This document shows positions 18,587-27,551 of a DNA stretch of 64,000 nt, piece by piece. The position numbers and the translations under genes are program-made. The stretch is from Carbonactinospora thermoautotrophica (GTDB lineage: Bacteria > Actinomycetota > Actinomycetes > Streptomycetales > Carbonactinosporaceae): positions 434,001-498,000 of the forward strand of contig NZ_JYIJ01000019.1 of assembly GCF_001543895.1 (NCBI RefSeq), in the 5' to 3' direction. The notes beneath the pieces are model-generated. The model saw nothing but the letters and a program-made list of their open reading frames with translations. It ran no database searches and was not told where the DNA came from. Positions within the stretch are counted from its first letter, which is position 1; each line of letters begins with the position of its first letter.

Positions 18587-18982
18587 ATCGGCTTCTCCCC
18601 CGACGGCGGCATGTCCTGGGCCCTGCCACGCATCATCGGTGCCATCCGCGCCCGCGACCTCATCCTCACCGACGGGGTATTGGCTGGCGAAGAGGCCCTG
18701 CGCGCCGGCCTGCTGAGCCGCCTGGTAGCCGACCAGGACATCCAGGCCGAAGCCGAAGCCGTCGCGGTGAAACTGGCCGATGGACCGACCAGCACCTACG
18801 CCCGGATCAAACGACTGATGCAGGACGCACCAGCCCGCGACCTGGCCGAGCACCTGGACACGGAAGCCGAAGCGATCGCCGCCTGCGCGGACAGCCCCGC
18901 CGGCCAGGAAGGCGTGGACGCCTTCACACAACGACGCACGCCAACCTTCCCCAATCGACACGAGCCGCGACTCGATGCCTAA
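18587..18982 (+). pseudogene. Enoyl-CoA hydratase/isomerase, 5' deleted
   Basis: Only the C-terminal half of a crotonase-family protein remains, entering directly at the IS3 right end with AIGFSPDGGMSWALPRIIGA, then LTDGVLAGEEALRAGLLSRL and EGVDAFTQRRTPTF. The crotonase family hydrates or isomerises acyl-CoA double bonds; the N-terminal CoA-binding part is gone, so it is not functional. The IS5 element has inserted at its TAA stop codon, so the gene is bounded by mobile DNA on both sides. Confidence 0.8.
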
Positions 18983-19959
18983 GAGCGTGTCCGGGGTAGC
19001 GGGGTAGATATGCCCTGATCGTGCGGGTATCCGGGTCGAGGACCGGGAATTTTCATGATCGAGGCTGCGCACCTGGCGTGTACAGCGGTTTGATCACGCT
19101 GTGACTCAGCGCCGCGCCTACCCCTCGGACCTGACCGATGAGTAGTGGACCCTGATCGCCCCGCTGCTGCCACCCCGCCCGGTGAGCATCGCCGGACCCA
19201 AACACGACCTCCGCGAGATCGTCAACGCCATCCTGTACGTGGCCCGCACCGGCATCCCCTGGCGGTACCTGCCGCACGACTCACCGACCCCCACCACCGT
19301 CTATGACTACTTCGCCCGCTGGGAGGCCGACGGCACCGCCGAGCGCGTCCACGACGCACTGCGCGCCGAAGTACGCCGCACGAAAGGCCGTCGGGTCTGC
19401 CCGACCGCGGCGGTGATCGACTCCCAGACCGTCAAGGCCTCCCCGGCCGCACCCGCCGACACGGTCGGCTACGACGCGGGCAAGCACACCAAGGGCCGCA
19501 AGCGCCACATCGCCACCGACACCCTCGGCCTGCTGCTGGTGTGTCTGGCCACGGCCGGTTCGGTCCAAGACTCCGCCGGCGGCAGGCAGGTCCTCACCAC
19601 CCTGGGGACCCGGCACCCCACCGTGGTCAAGGCGTGGGCAGACGGCGGCTACAACGCCGAGGTCGTCCACCCCGCCGCCCGACTGGGCATCGACCTGGAA
19701 ATCATCGCACGCGACCCGGCGGTCAAGGGCTTCGCGGGGCTCCCCCAACGCTGGGTGGTCGAGCGCAGCTTCGGCTGGTTCGTCCAGCGTCGGCGCCTGG
19801 TCCGCGCCTACGAGGCCCCTCCCGAGCGGAGCCGAGCCATGTTCCACTGGGCGATGACCGACACCATGGCCCGCCGCATCACCCGCGTCCACCACCGGCC
19901 ACGTCAAAATCTCCAGCCGAATCCGGACAGGTCACCCTAGACCCACCCCGGACACGCTC
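18983..19959. mobile_element. IS5-family insertion sequence
   Basis: A 977-bp element with inverted ends GAGCGTGTCCGGGGT at both termini and a 3-bp direct duplication TAA on each side (18980-18982 and 19960-19962). The left TAA is also the stop codon of the enoyl-CoA hydratase remnant. It carries one transposase gene on the plus strand. The remaining 140 bases to the next gene hold nothing I recognise. Confidence 0.88.
19101..19940 (+). pseudogene. IS5-family transposase with amber codon 15
   Basis: From GTG at 19101 the frame reads VTQRRAYPSDLTDE, then TAG (19143-19145), then WTLIAPLLPPRPV. Relatives have Gln at that point, so CAG has become TAG. Downstream the DDE-type transposase is complete: YVARTGIPWRYLP, VIDSQTVKASP, KGRKRHIATDT, VKAWADGGYNAEVV and WVVERSFGWF. 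A GTG at 19182 could restart translation and yield a 252-residue N-terminally shortened protein. Probably inactive. Confidence 0.8.
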
Positions 19960-20098
19960 TAAGGGTTGCCCGGACATCGCCGTACTCTCGTCGGCGAGCG
20001 CGGTGTCGACGCGGGACAGGGAGACGCTGTCTTTCGATCCTTACGGTGCGGCCACCGGCACTACCTCGCTCCACATCCTCGCCGCCCGCCCAACGGCG

Positions 20099-20950
20099 TC
20101 ACGCCTTCTTGACCACCTGTCGTTGGCAACCGAGCCCCTCGATCTCACACTCGACGACGTCGCCCTCAGCTAGATACGGGAACCGGCCGGAAAGAGCCAC
20201 CCCTTCAGGGGTGCCGGTGTTGATGATGTCGCCCGGCTCGAGCGTGAGGAACTGCGAGAGGTGCCATACGAGGAAGGCAACGGAGAACACCATGTCGGCC
20301 GTCGTCGAATCCTGACGTGGCTCACCGTTGACGCGGGAACGGAGTCTGAGGGATTGCACGGAGGGAACCTCGTCGGCAGGCACGAGTCCTGGCCCCATCG
20401 GGTTGAACGTCGGGGCGCACTTGCCCTTCGACCATTGCCCACCCGACAGATCGAACTGGAAGGTTCGCTCGGTCACATCGTTCGATACGGCGTATCCGGC
20501 GATGTACTTCATAGCGTCATCGGGCGAGTCTAGGTACTGCGCTCGCTGACTGATCACGACGGCGAGCTCGACCTCGTAGTCGATGCCGCTGGACCCGCGC
20601 GGGATCAACACGTCGTCGTACGGACCGACGAGCGTGTTGGGATGCTTCAGGAAGATCACCGGAGACGTCGGCGGCTCGACGCCACACTCGGCCGCGTGCG
20701 CTGCATAGTTCTGCCCGACGCAGACGATCGCTGCAGGCCGAGCGACCGGAGCGCCGACCCGCAGTCCGACGTGATCGAGCTTGGGCAGCCGGCCGGCCGC
20801 GAGTGCGTCACGGGCACGGTCGATGCCACAGCCTGCGAAGAAGTCGCCGTCGATGTCGCGGGTGACCGACGACAGGTCGTACACGAGCCCGTCGTCGGCA
20901 CGCACTGCCGGCCGTTCGTGACCATACGGACCAAGCCGCATGAGTTGCAT
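20099..20950 (-). CDS. Fumarylacetoacetate hydrolase-family protein
   Basis: This is a 283-residue FAH-family enzyme that typically cleaves or decarboxylates beta-dicarbonyl compounds with a divalent metal. Metal-ligand motifs are visible: IDYEVELAVVIS and the following DVTERTFQF. GDIINTGTPEGVALSG is the conserved C-terminal loop, and CVGQNYAAHAAECG is the usual FAH start of the catalytic domain. It lies 51 bases downstream of the GntR gene on the same strand, so the two are probably one transcript. In the context of the neighbouring oxygenases and RidA, a late step in ring or chain degradation is likely. The exact substrate is unknown. Confidence 0.88.
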   Translation of the reverse strand: MQLMRLGPYGHERPAVRADDGLVYDLSSVTRDIDGDFFAGCGIDRARDALAAGRLPKLDHVGLRVGAPVARPAAIVCVGQNYAAHAAECGVEPPTSPVIFLKHPNTLVGPYDDVLIPRGSSGIDYEVELAVVISQRAQYLDSPDDAMKYIAGYAVSNDVTERTFQFDLSGGQWSKGKCAPTFNPMGPGLVPADEVPSVQSLRLRSRVNGEPRQDSTTADMVFSVAFLVWHLSQFLTLEPGDIINTGTPEGVALSGRFPYLAEGDVVECEIEGLGCQRQVVKKA

Positions 20951-21001
20951 GGATAGCTCCTGAAGGATCGTGACAGTACGGGCGTAGTGCCGGTGTGCCG
21001 C

Positions 21002-21715
21002 TTAACGGCGGGACCTGGGCTCGACTGGGGGCCCCGGAAATGCGAAGCCGCTCGCGGACAGACCCGGGTGCTGCGAAAGCAATGCAGAGACCCGTTTGAC
21101 GGTCGCCTGCAAGTGGTTCTTGACGAGGCGTTCTATCGCCTTGCCGTCGCCTTCCTTGATCAGCCGGATGATCTCCGCGTGGTCGTGCTGCGCGCGGTGC
21201 CGGAGCTGATCGTCTGACGCGACTGCGAAGCGGACGTAGGGCTCCGACTGCGCCCGGAGAGTCCGGACGAGGGACTCCAGCCGCGGGCGACGGCTTCCAC
21301 GCGCCACGAGGAGGTGGAACGCCTCGTGCTTGATCGACCAGTCGATGCCAAGGTCGGCGTTTTGCAGCGCCCGCCCGGCCTTCTCAAGTTCGGCGACGAA
21401 CGCCTTGTCCGCCTCCTCACAGGCAAAGCGCGCCGCAAGCGACTCCAGCGGGATGCGGATCTCGTAGATCTCGAGAAGCTCGGTCAGAGACGGCCGGAAC
21501 ACATGGGCTGTTCGGTTGCCGTCCTTTATCAACAGACCCTCGGCGACAAGCCGGCTCACGGCCTCTCGCACCGGCGTTCGGCTCACTCCCAGCCGATCGG
21601 CCACTTCGTGCTCGCGCACGGGAGCGCCACCCTGGAGCTGACCGGTGAGGATCTCGTCGCGCAGGATCGCGGCGACGTGCGCGGCCGCATTGGCCGTCTG
21701 CACGCCACTACTCAC
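21002..21715 (-). CDS. GntR/FadR-family transcription regulator (FCD domain)
   Basis: The protein has 237 residues: an N-terminal winged helix (EHEVADRLGVSRTPVREAVS, about residues 30-60) and a helical FCD ligand-binding domain with the metal-binding type residues (RIPLESLAARFA, HEAFHLLVA, HDHAEIIRLI). I chose the GTG at 21715 because it follows GGAGGTGTGAA; the open frame extends further upstream without similarity. The gene is divergent from the flavin monooxygenase gene with a 206-base spacer that holds palindromic sites. It is the likely ligand-responsive repressor of the whole catabolic locus. Confidence 0.9.
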   Translation of the reverse strand: MSSGVQTANAAAHVAAILRDEILTGQLQGGAPVREHEVADRLGVSRTPVREAVSRLVAEGLLIKDGNRTAHVFRPSLTELLEIYEIRIPLESLAARFACEEADKAFVAELEKAGRALQNADLGIDWSIKHEAFHLLVARGSRRPRLESLVRTLRAQSEPYVRFAVASDDQLRHRAQHDHAEIIRLIKEGDGKAIERLVKNHLQATVKRVSALLSQHPGLSASGFAFPGPPVEPRSRR

Positions 21716-21732
21716 TTCACACCTCCGTGCCA

Positions 21733-21770
21733 AAGTTGTACGCTGCTTTGCACGCTTCTTTGCATGCAAA
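21733..21770. promoter_or_regulatory. GntR operator cluster, divergent promoter region (site A)
   Basis: The spacer between the GntR gene and the divergent monooxygenase holds the perfect palindrome TTTGCATGCAAA (21759-21770). Related half-sites GCTTTGCACG and GTTGTACGC lie within 30 bases upstream. Very similar strings occur before the amidohydrolase operon (34761) and the ABC importer (35001). Confidence 0.7.
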
Positions 21771-21921
21771 ATTCTAGCCAAGACTCGTTCGACTCTACTT
21801 CGCGGGTCCCAGAGAGGGCGAGGAGTGACGACGCGGCGCCGGTCCCTCGGACGTCCGGCGCGCGGGATTTGGCTTCTTGGAGACCGCATGAGCGGTTTCC
21901 GGTGGCAAGCGGGAGGTACAC

Positions 21922-23052
21922 GTGGGGAGGAGACGCGTCGAGGTGGCCGGCGCCGGGCTTGGTGGGCTGGCCGTGGGCACTGCGCTTGCGCAACGAGGCT
22001 GGCGGGTGCGCATCCACGAACGGGCGCCCGAGCTGCGGATGTTTGGCGCCGGCATCTGGCTGTGGGAGAACGGCCTGCGGTCGCTCCGGTTGATCGGGGC
22101 CGAGGAGCAGGCCGTGCGCAACGCGAAGCGGATCAAGCAGTGGGCCGTGGTCGATGAGCACGGTGACGAGATGTTCCGCCGCGCTTTCACCGACGACGAC
22201 AAGATGGTGCTGCCACTGCGGGCCGACCTCTACCAGGCGCTGATCGATGCCGCGCTGGCCGCCGGCGTCGAGATCGTCACCAGTTCAACCGCGGTGGCGG
22301 CAGATCCCGAGGGCGCACTCATCCTCGACGACGGTTCCCGTCTGCGAGCGGATCTCGTCGTGGCGGCGGATGGCGCGTTTTCGAAGGTGCGCGACTCCCT
22401 GATGTTGACGGACAAGGTGTCCTACCTCCGCGAGGGTTACATCCGGCTGCTCGTGCCTCAGCAGCCGGGTGACGAGGACGCGGTCATTACGGAGAGCTGG
22501 CACGGCACTCGCCGCTTCCTGTACTGCCCGTGTTCGGATGAGTTCCACTACGTCGCGCTTTCGTGCCTGGTTGACGATCGCACCGGCCGCGGGGTTCCGG
22601 TGGACAAGGAGAGCTGGGCGGCCTCGTTCCCGGCGTTCTCGGACATCATCGCCAGGATCGGCGAGGACGGCCGGTGGGATCGGGGCATGACCGTTCGCTG
22701 CCGCTCCTGGTCGGAAGGAAAGGTCGTCCTCGTCGGCGACGCCGCGCACGCGCAGGCGCCGAACCTCGGCCAGGGCGCGAATATGACGTTCACGAACGCG
22801 GTGTCGCTGGCCGCTGCGGTGAGCGGTGCAAACGACATCCCCGCCGCGTTGAGGGCGTGGGAACAGCGGGAACGGCCCCTCACCGACCATGTTCAGCGTT
22901 GGAGCCACGGCTACGGCTGGCTGGTCAGCATGTGGCCGGAGCATCTTGCCGAGGTGCGCACCAAGTTCCTGCAGTTCGCCACGAGCATCCCGTGGGTGGA
23001 CGCGCAGCTCAACCGTGCCGCGCGGCACATCCCGGTGGGGGACCATGGGTGA
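21922..23052 (+). CDS. FAD-dependent aromatic-ring-type monooxygenase (first copy)
   Basis: A 376-residue class A flavoprotein monooxygenase (PHBH fold) expected to hydroxylate an aromatic or heteroaromatic ring with NAD(P)H and oxygen. Motifs: VAGAGLGGLAVGTALAQRGW (dinucleotide-binding GxGxxG), DLVVAADGAFSKVRDSL (DG motif) and VLVGDAAHAQAPNLGQGANM (GD motif). A GTG start at 21922 follows an A/G-rich stretch. Its stop overlaps the RidA gene start. A close paralogue of exactly the same length lies at 30550-31680, and the two share stretches such as ELRMFGAGIWLWENGLRSL. They are probably successive or alternative steps in one pathway. Confidence 0.9.
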   Translation: MGRRRVEVAGAGLGGLAVGTALAQRGWRVRIHERAPELRMFGAGIWLWENGLRSLRLIGAEEQAVRNAKRIKQWAVVDEHGDEMFRRAFTDDDKMVLPLRADLYQALIDAALAAGVEIVTSSTAVAADPEGALILDDGSRLRADLVVAADGAFSKVRDSLMLTDKVSYLREGYIRLLVPQQPGDEDAVITESWHGTRRFLYCPCSDEFHYVALSCLVDDRTGRGVPVDKESWAASFPAFSDIIARIGEDGRWDRGMTVRCRSWSEGKVVLVGDAAHAQAPNLGQGANMTFTNAVSLAAAVSGANDIPAALRAWEQRERPLTDHVQRWSHGYGWLVSMWPEHLAEVRTKFLQFATSIPWVDAQLNRAARHIPVGDHG

Positions 23053-23473
23053 CCCGAACATGACATCAGGGAGCACGACGCGGAAGTCAGTGGTCGACGT
23101 GCCAGGGGTTCCGCCTCCGTTCCGGTGCTACTACTCGAACGCGGTGCGCGTCGCCGGCGGCGACATGCTGTACATCTCCGGTCAGGTTGCGTGGGACGAA
23201 GACGGGAACGTCGTGTGTGTCGGTGACGGTCCTGGACAAGCACGCAAGGCGTTCGACAACCTCGGCAAGGTGCTCGCGGCGCACGGTGCGACGTACGACG
23301 ACGTCGTGAAGGTGACCGTCTACGTCACCGACTTCTCATGGTTCGACGAACTCAGCGCCTTACGAGAGCAGCTGTTTCCTCACAATGGCCCGGCCAGCAC
23401 CATCGTGCAGGTGAGTCAGCTGGTGCAACCGGAGCTGATGATCGAGGTGGAGGCCGTGGCGGTGGTCCGGTGA
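23045..23473 (+). CDS. RidA-family (YjgF/UK114) deaminase-like protein
   Basis: The 142-residue protein has RidA features: YYSNAVRVAGGDMLYISGQV, QARKAFDNLGKVLAAHGATY, VVKVTVYVTDFSWFDEL and a C-terminal EVEAVAVV. Canonical RidA hydrolyses reactive enamines/imines; some pathway versions act as aminomuconate deaminases. The usual Arg (in xxRxxF near position 105) is not obvious: this copy has NGPASTIVQVSQLVQPEL, so the catalytic detail may differ. Start by overlap with the monooxygenase stop (ATG at 23045; ATG at 23060 is an alternative). The coupling suggests it handles an imine or enamine product of that oxygenase. Confidence 0.85.
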   Translation: MGDPNMTSGSTTRKSVVDVPGVPPPFRCYYSNAVRVAGGDMLYISGQVAWDEDGNVVCVGDGPGQARKAFDNLGKVLAAHGATYDDVVKVTVYVTDFSWFDELSALREQLFPHNGPASTIVQVSQLVQPELMIEVEAVAVVR

Positions 23474-23904
23474 CTGCCGGCTGCGGCCTCTGCCCAGACC
23501 CGCAGGGCAAGCGGCGGGAGCTGCTTGCGCCCCCGCTCTACGACGCGTCGTGGGCCGTCGGGATCCTGCGTGGGTACGAAGTGCCTGGCTGGCTCGCGCT
23601 GTTTCCCCGGCGTCATGCGGTGTCTGCGGACGCGCTGACGTCTGAGGAGGCCGCCTCGCTGGGACCGAAACTGCGCGGCCTCGCGGCCGCGCTTCGCGCT
23701 GTGACCGCGTGCGACAAGGTCTATACGGTGTCGTTCGGGGAGCGGATCCGGCACTGGCACCTGCTCGTCATGGCGGTGCCGGCCGACATGCCTTCCGACG
23801 TGCGTGGACCCGCTCTGCTGTCAGCCAAGGACATGTTCCGTGACCTGGCGGCGGCCAAATCCATAGCCGGACGCGTGGCGAGAGTCGTGGCCTACGGCGG
23901 TTAG
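23470..23904 (+). CDS. HIT-like family protein
   Basis: A 144-residue protein starting at GTG overlapping the RidA stop (GTGA). The N-terminal CGLCPD looks like the Cys pair of HIT proteins; the C-terminal RIRHWHLLVMAVP corresponds to the HIT histidine triad region. The triad is incomplete (HWHLLVM rather than HxHxH), so nucleotide hydrolase activity is doubtful. Its place as the third gene of the monooxygenase-RidA operon hints at a pathway-specific role. It ends at the convergent terminator. Confidence 0.65.
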   Translation: MTAGCGLCPDPQGKRRELLAPPLYDASWAVGILRGYEVPGWLALFPRRHAVSADALTSEEAASLGPKLRGLAAALRAVTACDKVYTVSFGERIRHWHLLVMAVPADMPSDVRGPALLSAKDMFRDLAAAKSIAGRVARVVAYGG

Positions 23905-23940
23905 CCGCGCGACCTCACCGCGGGGCGAGGTCGCGCGGCT
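23903..23940. terminator. Bidirectional hairpin between convergent operons
   Basis: AGCCGCGCGACCTC (23903-23916) and GAGGTCGCGCGGCT (23927-23940) form a perfect 14-bp stem with a 10-base loop. It separates the plus-strand monooxygenase-RidA-HIT operon from the minus-strand molybdenum hydroxylase operon and overlaps the last codons of the VWA gene. Confidence 0.8.
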
Positions 23941-25180
23941 TTCCCTCGACGCGGGCGACAAGCTCGGTGAGCGACTCGACGCTGGAGAAGTCCAGGTAGT
24001 CGTCGATGTAGGGCCAGGCGACCTGCAGTCCGCGCACTTGCGGGCGGTACCCGGTCGCTGCGGCGTGTGGATCGAGCCAGATCAACCGGCCGACGTGTGA
24101 CCGCAGCCGATGCATCTCCCGGTCCAACAGCTCGGAATCGCCGACGTCCCAGCCGTCGCTGAGGATCAGCGCAGTCGTTCCTTTGCGAAACAAACCACGC
24201 GCCTCGAGCTCCGCGTTGAATGCGTGCAGGCAATGCCCGGTACGCGTCCCGCCAGCGAGGGAGATGGACCGCCCTTCCAGCCAGGCCAGCGCCTCCGGCA
24301 GCGTCTTGCGCCGGAAGACGTCGGTGACGAAGGACGTCTCGACGTTGAAGATGGCGGACTCGACCGAACGGGCGATTTTCGTGAGTGAATGGACGAAGGT
24401 GAGGAACAGCGGTGTGAATGGCTGCATCGACGAGCTCACGTCGCAGAACACGACCAGCCGCGCGCGGTCGTGCAGGCGCCGTGAGCGGCGTAGTTCGAGC
24501 ATCTCCTCGCCGAACCGCAGGTTGTGGCGCAGGCTGTCCCGAAGACTGATGAGCTCGCCGGTGTGTCCGACGCGTGTGCGGCGGCTTCTCGAGGCGCCGA
24601 GCGCGCGAGCGAGTCGCCGCGCCAGGTCGTCGATCTGCTTCTCGTACGCTCGGACGATGGGCACCGTCTTGTCGTCCCGGCGGGAACGGCTGTACGTCGC
24701 ACGGCGTGCCGATCTCTCGGCGGTGCCTGCGCCGCTTCCGGCGACGTCGGCACCGACGCGGTCGAACTTCCCGTTGCCAGAGCCCTCGTCGCCGTGGGCA
24801 CCTGAGTCGTCGGGCAAGTCGAGAACGTCGGGCGGGTAGGTGGACCAGAAAACCGGGAAGACGACATCGAAGACGGCGCCTTCCTCCGTACTCGCCGTCA
24901 TGCAGCACCGCAGCGCGGCGTGCACGTCAACCCGCTGGTCGAGCGAGACCGTCGCTAGGGCACGCGTCGCCCGCAGCACACCAGCGATCGGCACGGGAAC
25001 GCCGACGGCACGCAACAGCAACGCGAACAGCGAGAGGTCTTCGGTGAGATCACCGGAGCGACGGCGCCGATAGGTGCGAGCGGCTTCGACCAACGGGTGT
25101 GGCGCCGCCGTCGCACTCGACGTTCGACGGCCACTGCCTTGCACGCCGGACGAGCTGGCCACGTCAGGCCGTCCGGCCAT
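23915..25180 (-). CDS. VWA-domain protein, CoxE-like
   Basis: A 421-residue protein of the CoxE/VWA_CoxE family, which works with a MoxR-type ATPase to mature molybdenum hydroxylases. The N-terminal half is helical; the C-terminal half is a von Willebrand A domain with a MIDAS site starting VVFCDVSSSMQPFTP (DxSxS) and SLAGGTRTGHCLHAF, and a later ILSDGWDVGD. The ATG at 25180 overlaps the MoxR gene end by 17 bases, giving the MAGRPDVASS start; a longer upstream frame is antisense-like. It is the last gene of the minus-strand operon. Confidence 0.85.
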   Translation of the reverse strand: MAGRPDVASSSGVQGSGRRTSSATAAPHPLVEAARTYRRRRSGDLTEDLSLFALLLRAVGVPVPIAGVLRATRALATVSLDQRVDVHAALRCCMTASTEEGAVFDVVFPVFWSTYPPDVLDLPDDSGAHGDEGSGNGKFDRVGADVAGSGAGTAERSARRATYSRSRRDDKTVPIVRAYEKQIDDLARRLARALGASRSRRTRVGHTGELISLRDSLRHNLRFGEEMLELRRSRRLHDRARLVVFCDVSSSMQPFTPLFLTFVHSLTKIARSVESAIFNVETSFVTDVFRRKTLPEALAWLEGRSISLAGGTRTGHCLHAFNAELEARGLFRKGTTALILSDGWDVGDSELLDREMHRLRSHVGRLIWLDPHAAATGYRPQVRGLQVAWPYIDDYLDFSSVESLTELVARVEGKPRDLAPR

Positions 25181-26102
25181 CCTGGGAAAGACCGAACTCG
25201 CGATAGATGCGCTCGCTGTCCTTCTCCATGAACAGTCGCACGTCTTCGCTGTCCTTGAGCAGGCAGCCGATCGTCTCCTCCACCTGCTTCCGCTGCACGT
25301 CGGTCGCCCCCAGAAGCGTGAGCGCACGCAGCCAGTCGATGGTCTCCGACACGCCGGGTGCCTTGCGGTAGTAGCCGGTGCGTAACCGCTGCACCAGGAG
25401 GCAGCCACGTTGAGCGAGCCGCTCAGAGACGTCAGGAATCTTCGTCTTGACGATCTCTATCTCTCGATCCAGCGAAGGGAACGGGATCCAGTGGTAGAGG
25501 CACCGTCGCCGCAGCGCGTCGCTGAGCGGGCGGGTGCGGTTCGCTGTGAGGATGATCGTTGGCCTGCGCTTCGCCTTGATGGTTCCGATCTCGGGAATCG
25601 TGACCTGGAACTGCGACAGCACCTCGAGAAGTAGCGCCTCGAATTCTTCGTCGGCTCGGTCGACCTCGTCGATGAGCAACAAGACGTCCTCGTCCTGTTC
25701 CGGCCAGATCGCTTCGAGTAGCGGGCGCTTGAGCAGGAAATCTGGGTGGAAGATGCGGGACCTCAGTGCCTCCGTCGCGCCGCCGCTCGCCTCTGCCAGC
25801 CGGATCGCCAGGAGTTGGCGGGCGTAGTCCCACTCGTAGAGGGCGTGGTGTGCCGAGAGGCCCTCATAACACTGCAGCCGCACGAGGCGGGATCCCTCCG
25901 CCGCGGCGAGCGCCTCGGCGACGGATGTCTTGCCGACACCTGGCTCGCCTTCCAGAAGCACCGGCACCTCTAGCTGGCGAGCCAGGTGTAGCACGGTCGC
26001 GAGGGGACGGTCCGCGATGTAGTTGTGCTTCGACAGCGCGGTCGCGACCTCGTCCACCGGGTCTTCTTCGGAGTTCAGGCCGGGTGTCGCCGCCTCAGCC
26101 AT
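25164..26102 (-). CDS. MoxR-family AAA ATPase, CoxD-like
   Basis: This MoxR/CoxD-type AAA+ ATPase has about 312 residues. Walker A is GEPGVGKTSVAEALA; Walker B is VLLLIDEVDRADEEFEALLLE; sensor 1 is IILTANRTRPLSDALRRRC. With CoxE-type VWA proteins such ATPases remodel or load the active site of Cox-type molybdenum hydroxylases. The start is placed at ATG 26102, inside the stop region of the iron-sulfur subunit gene; ATG 26123 is an alternative. The tight overlaps on both sides point to co-production. Confidence 0.9.
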   Translation of the reverse strand: MAEAATPGLNSEEDPVDEVATALSKHNYIADRPLATVLHLARQLEVPVLLEGEPGVGKTSVAEALAAAEGSRLVRLQCYEGLSAHHALYEWDYARQLLAIRLAEASGGATEALRSRIFHPDFLLKRPLLEAIWPEQDEDVLLLIDEVDRADEEFEALLLEVLSQFQVTIPEIGTIKAKRRPTIILTANRTRPLSDALRRRCLYHWIPFPSLDREIEIVKTKIPDVSERLAQRGCLLVQRLRTGYYRKAPGVSETIDWLRALTLLGATDVQRKQVEETIGCLLKDSEDVRLFMEKDSERIYREFGLSQDGRTA

Positions 26103-26685
26103 CGCCGCCGTCCGCTGTCGCATCCGCCATCGCCGCCTGGAGGCGCATCTCCTCGGCGGCTTCCATGGCCGCGTCGATGATGTGCTGGTAGCCGGTGCAG
26201 CGGCACAGGTTGCCGCAGATCGCCTGCCGCACGTCGGCCCGGGTCGGCTCCGGGTTGTCCTCGAGGTAGTCCTTGAGGACCATGATCATGCCCGGTGTGC
26301 AGAACCCACACTGCAGGGCGTGTCGGCGATGGAACGCGGCCTGGATCGGATGCAACGTCTTCTCGTCGGCGCCGAGGGCGTCCAGTGGTTCGTACACCCC
26401 GGCGAGGCTCTGCGTGGTGATGTGTTCGACCGGGGTGAGCCGCTGCGGTGACAGTCCCTCGATGGTCGTCACGCTTCTGCCGGCCACCTGCAGCGCCAGC
26501 ACGTTGCAGGACTTGACGATGTCGCCGTCAACCTCGACCGCACAGCAGCCGCAACGGGCTTCCAGACAGCCGTTGTGCGTCCCGGTGTAGCCGGCGACGT
26601 CACGGATGAACTCCAGCAGCAGCGTGCGCTCGTCCACCTCGGCGGTGACGGCCTTGCCGTTGATCGTGATGGTGATCTCCTGCAC
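26095..26685 (-). CDS. Molybdenum hydroxylase [2Fe-2S] subunit
   Basis: Small subunit of a xanthine dehydrogenase/CO dehydrogenase-family enzyme, carrying electrons from molybdenum to FAD. The plant-type ferredoxin cluster has Cys40, Cys45, Cys48 and Cys60 (GCLEARCGCCAVEVDG), and the second cluster uses CGFCTPG and GNLCRCTGY. At 196 residues it is about 30 longer than usual; the extra part lies between the two domains (roughly residues 87-122). The start MQEITITINGK is at 26685. It is co-transcribed with the FAD and molybdenum subunits. Confidence 0.95.
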   Translation of the reverse strand: MQEITITINGKAVTAEVDERTLLLEFIRDVAGYTGTHNGCLEARCGCCAVEVDGDIVKSCNVLALQVAGRSVTTIEGLSPQRLTPVEHITTQSLAGVYEPLDALGADEKTLHPIQAAFHRRHALQCGFCTPGMIMVLKDYLEDNPEPTRADVRQAICGNLCRCTGYQHIIDAAMEAAEEMRLQAAMADATADGGDG

Positions 26686-26687
26686 GG

Positions 26688-27551
26688 TCAGCTCCTTGCC
26701 TGTTCGAGGGCGCGCGTGATCGCGCGACGGACCAGCACGGTGACGAGCTCGCGCTGGTAGCGGCGGAACGAGGAAGTCGCCGCCGATTCGGGGAGGACTT
26801 CGTCCGTCACGACCTGCCCGATGTCGCGGACGTCGGACTCGGTGAGGGTCCGGCCCACCATGTGCTCTGCACTGGCGGCCAGAACCGGGGCCGGTGCTAC
26901 GGCGCCCACCGCGAGCCGGGCGCGCGTCACCCGGCCCTCATCGTCGAGCCGCAGCGCGCAGACCGCGGACACCAAGGCCGCGTCGAACACGCGCTGCCGG
27001 AACTTCTCGAACGCGACGCCGGAGAACGCACCTGTCGACGGGAACCGGACCGTGGTGAGGATGTCGCCTGGGCGGAGAGTCGTTCCACCAGCCGGCGCGA
27101 ACAGCTCGGCGGCGGTCAGGGTGCGGCCGCCCTCTGTAGAGACCACGTCAACGGCGGCGTCGAGGCCGACGGCGAGCACCGGCATGTCGAAGCGTGGATC
27201 CGCCTGGCACAGTGCTCCGCCGATCGTGCCCATGGTGCGCACCGGCCGATCGGCGAGGTTCCCGGCCACCGCGGAGATCTCCGCATGCCAGCCCCGGAAC
27301 GACGCGGCGGCCAGCGTGGCGTACGTCGTCGCCGCACCGATCTCCAGCTCCCCGGATTCGGTGTGCTGCCAGTCCCGCACATCTGGCACACCAGCGAGTG
27401 ACACGAGGAACGACGGCGTTGCGGCCCGCTCCTTCATGGCGAGCAAGAGGCTCTGGCCGCCCGCGATGATCCGCGCGTCCGGGCCGTGCCGGTCGAGCAG
27501 GGCGACCGCCTCGTCCAGCGCCTGCGGCACGAGGAAGGTGAAGGGCTTCAC
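26688..27551 (-). CDS. Molybdenum hydroxylase FAD-binding subunit
   Basis: Medium subunit of the same enzyme, 287 residues. FAD-binding motifs are ARIIAGGQSLLLAMKERAA and RTMGTIGGALCQADPRFDMP, as in CoxM/XdhB. GTG at 27551 overlaps the stop of the large subunit gene (GTGA) and gives the natural N terminus KPFTFLVPQALDEAVALL; the longer frame adds unrelated residues. It passes electrons to an acceptor after hydroxylation at the molybdenum site. Confidence 0.94.
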   Translation of the reverse strand: MKPFTFLVPQALDEAVALLDRHGPDARIIAGGQSLLLAMKERAATPSFLVSLAGVPDVRDWQHTESGELEIGAATTYATLAAASFRGWHAEISAVAGNLADRPVRTMGTIGGALCQADPRFDMPVLAVGLDAAVDVVSTEGGRTLTAAELFAPAGGTTLRPGDILTTVRFPSTGAFSGVAFEKFRQRVFDAALVSAVCALRLDDEGRVTRARLAVGAVAPAPVLAASAEHMVGRTLTESDVRDIGQVVTDEVLPESAATSSFRRYQRELVTVLVRRAITRALEQARS

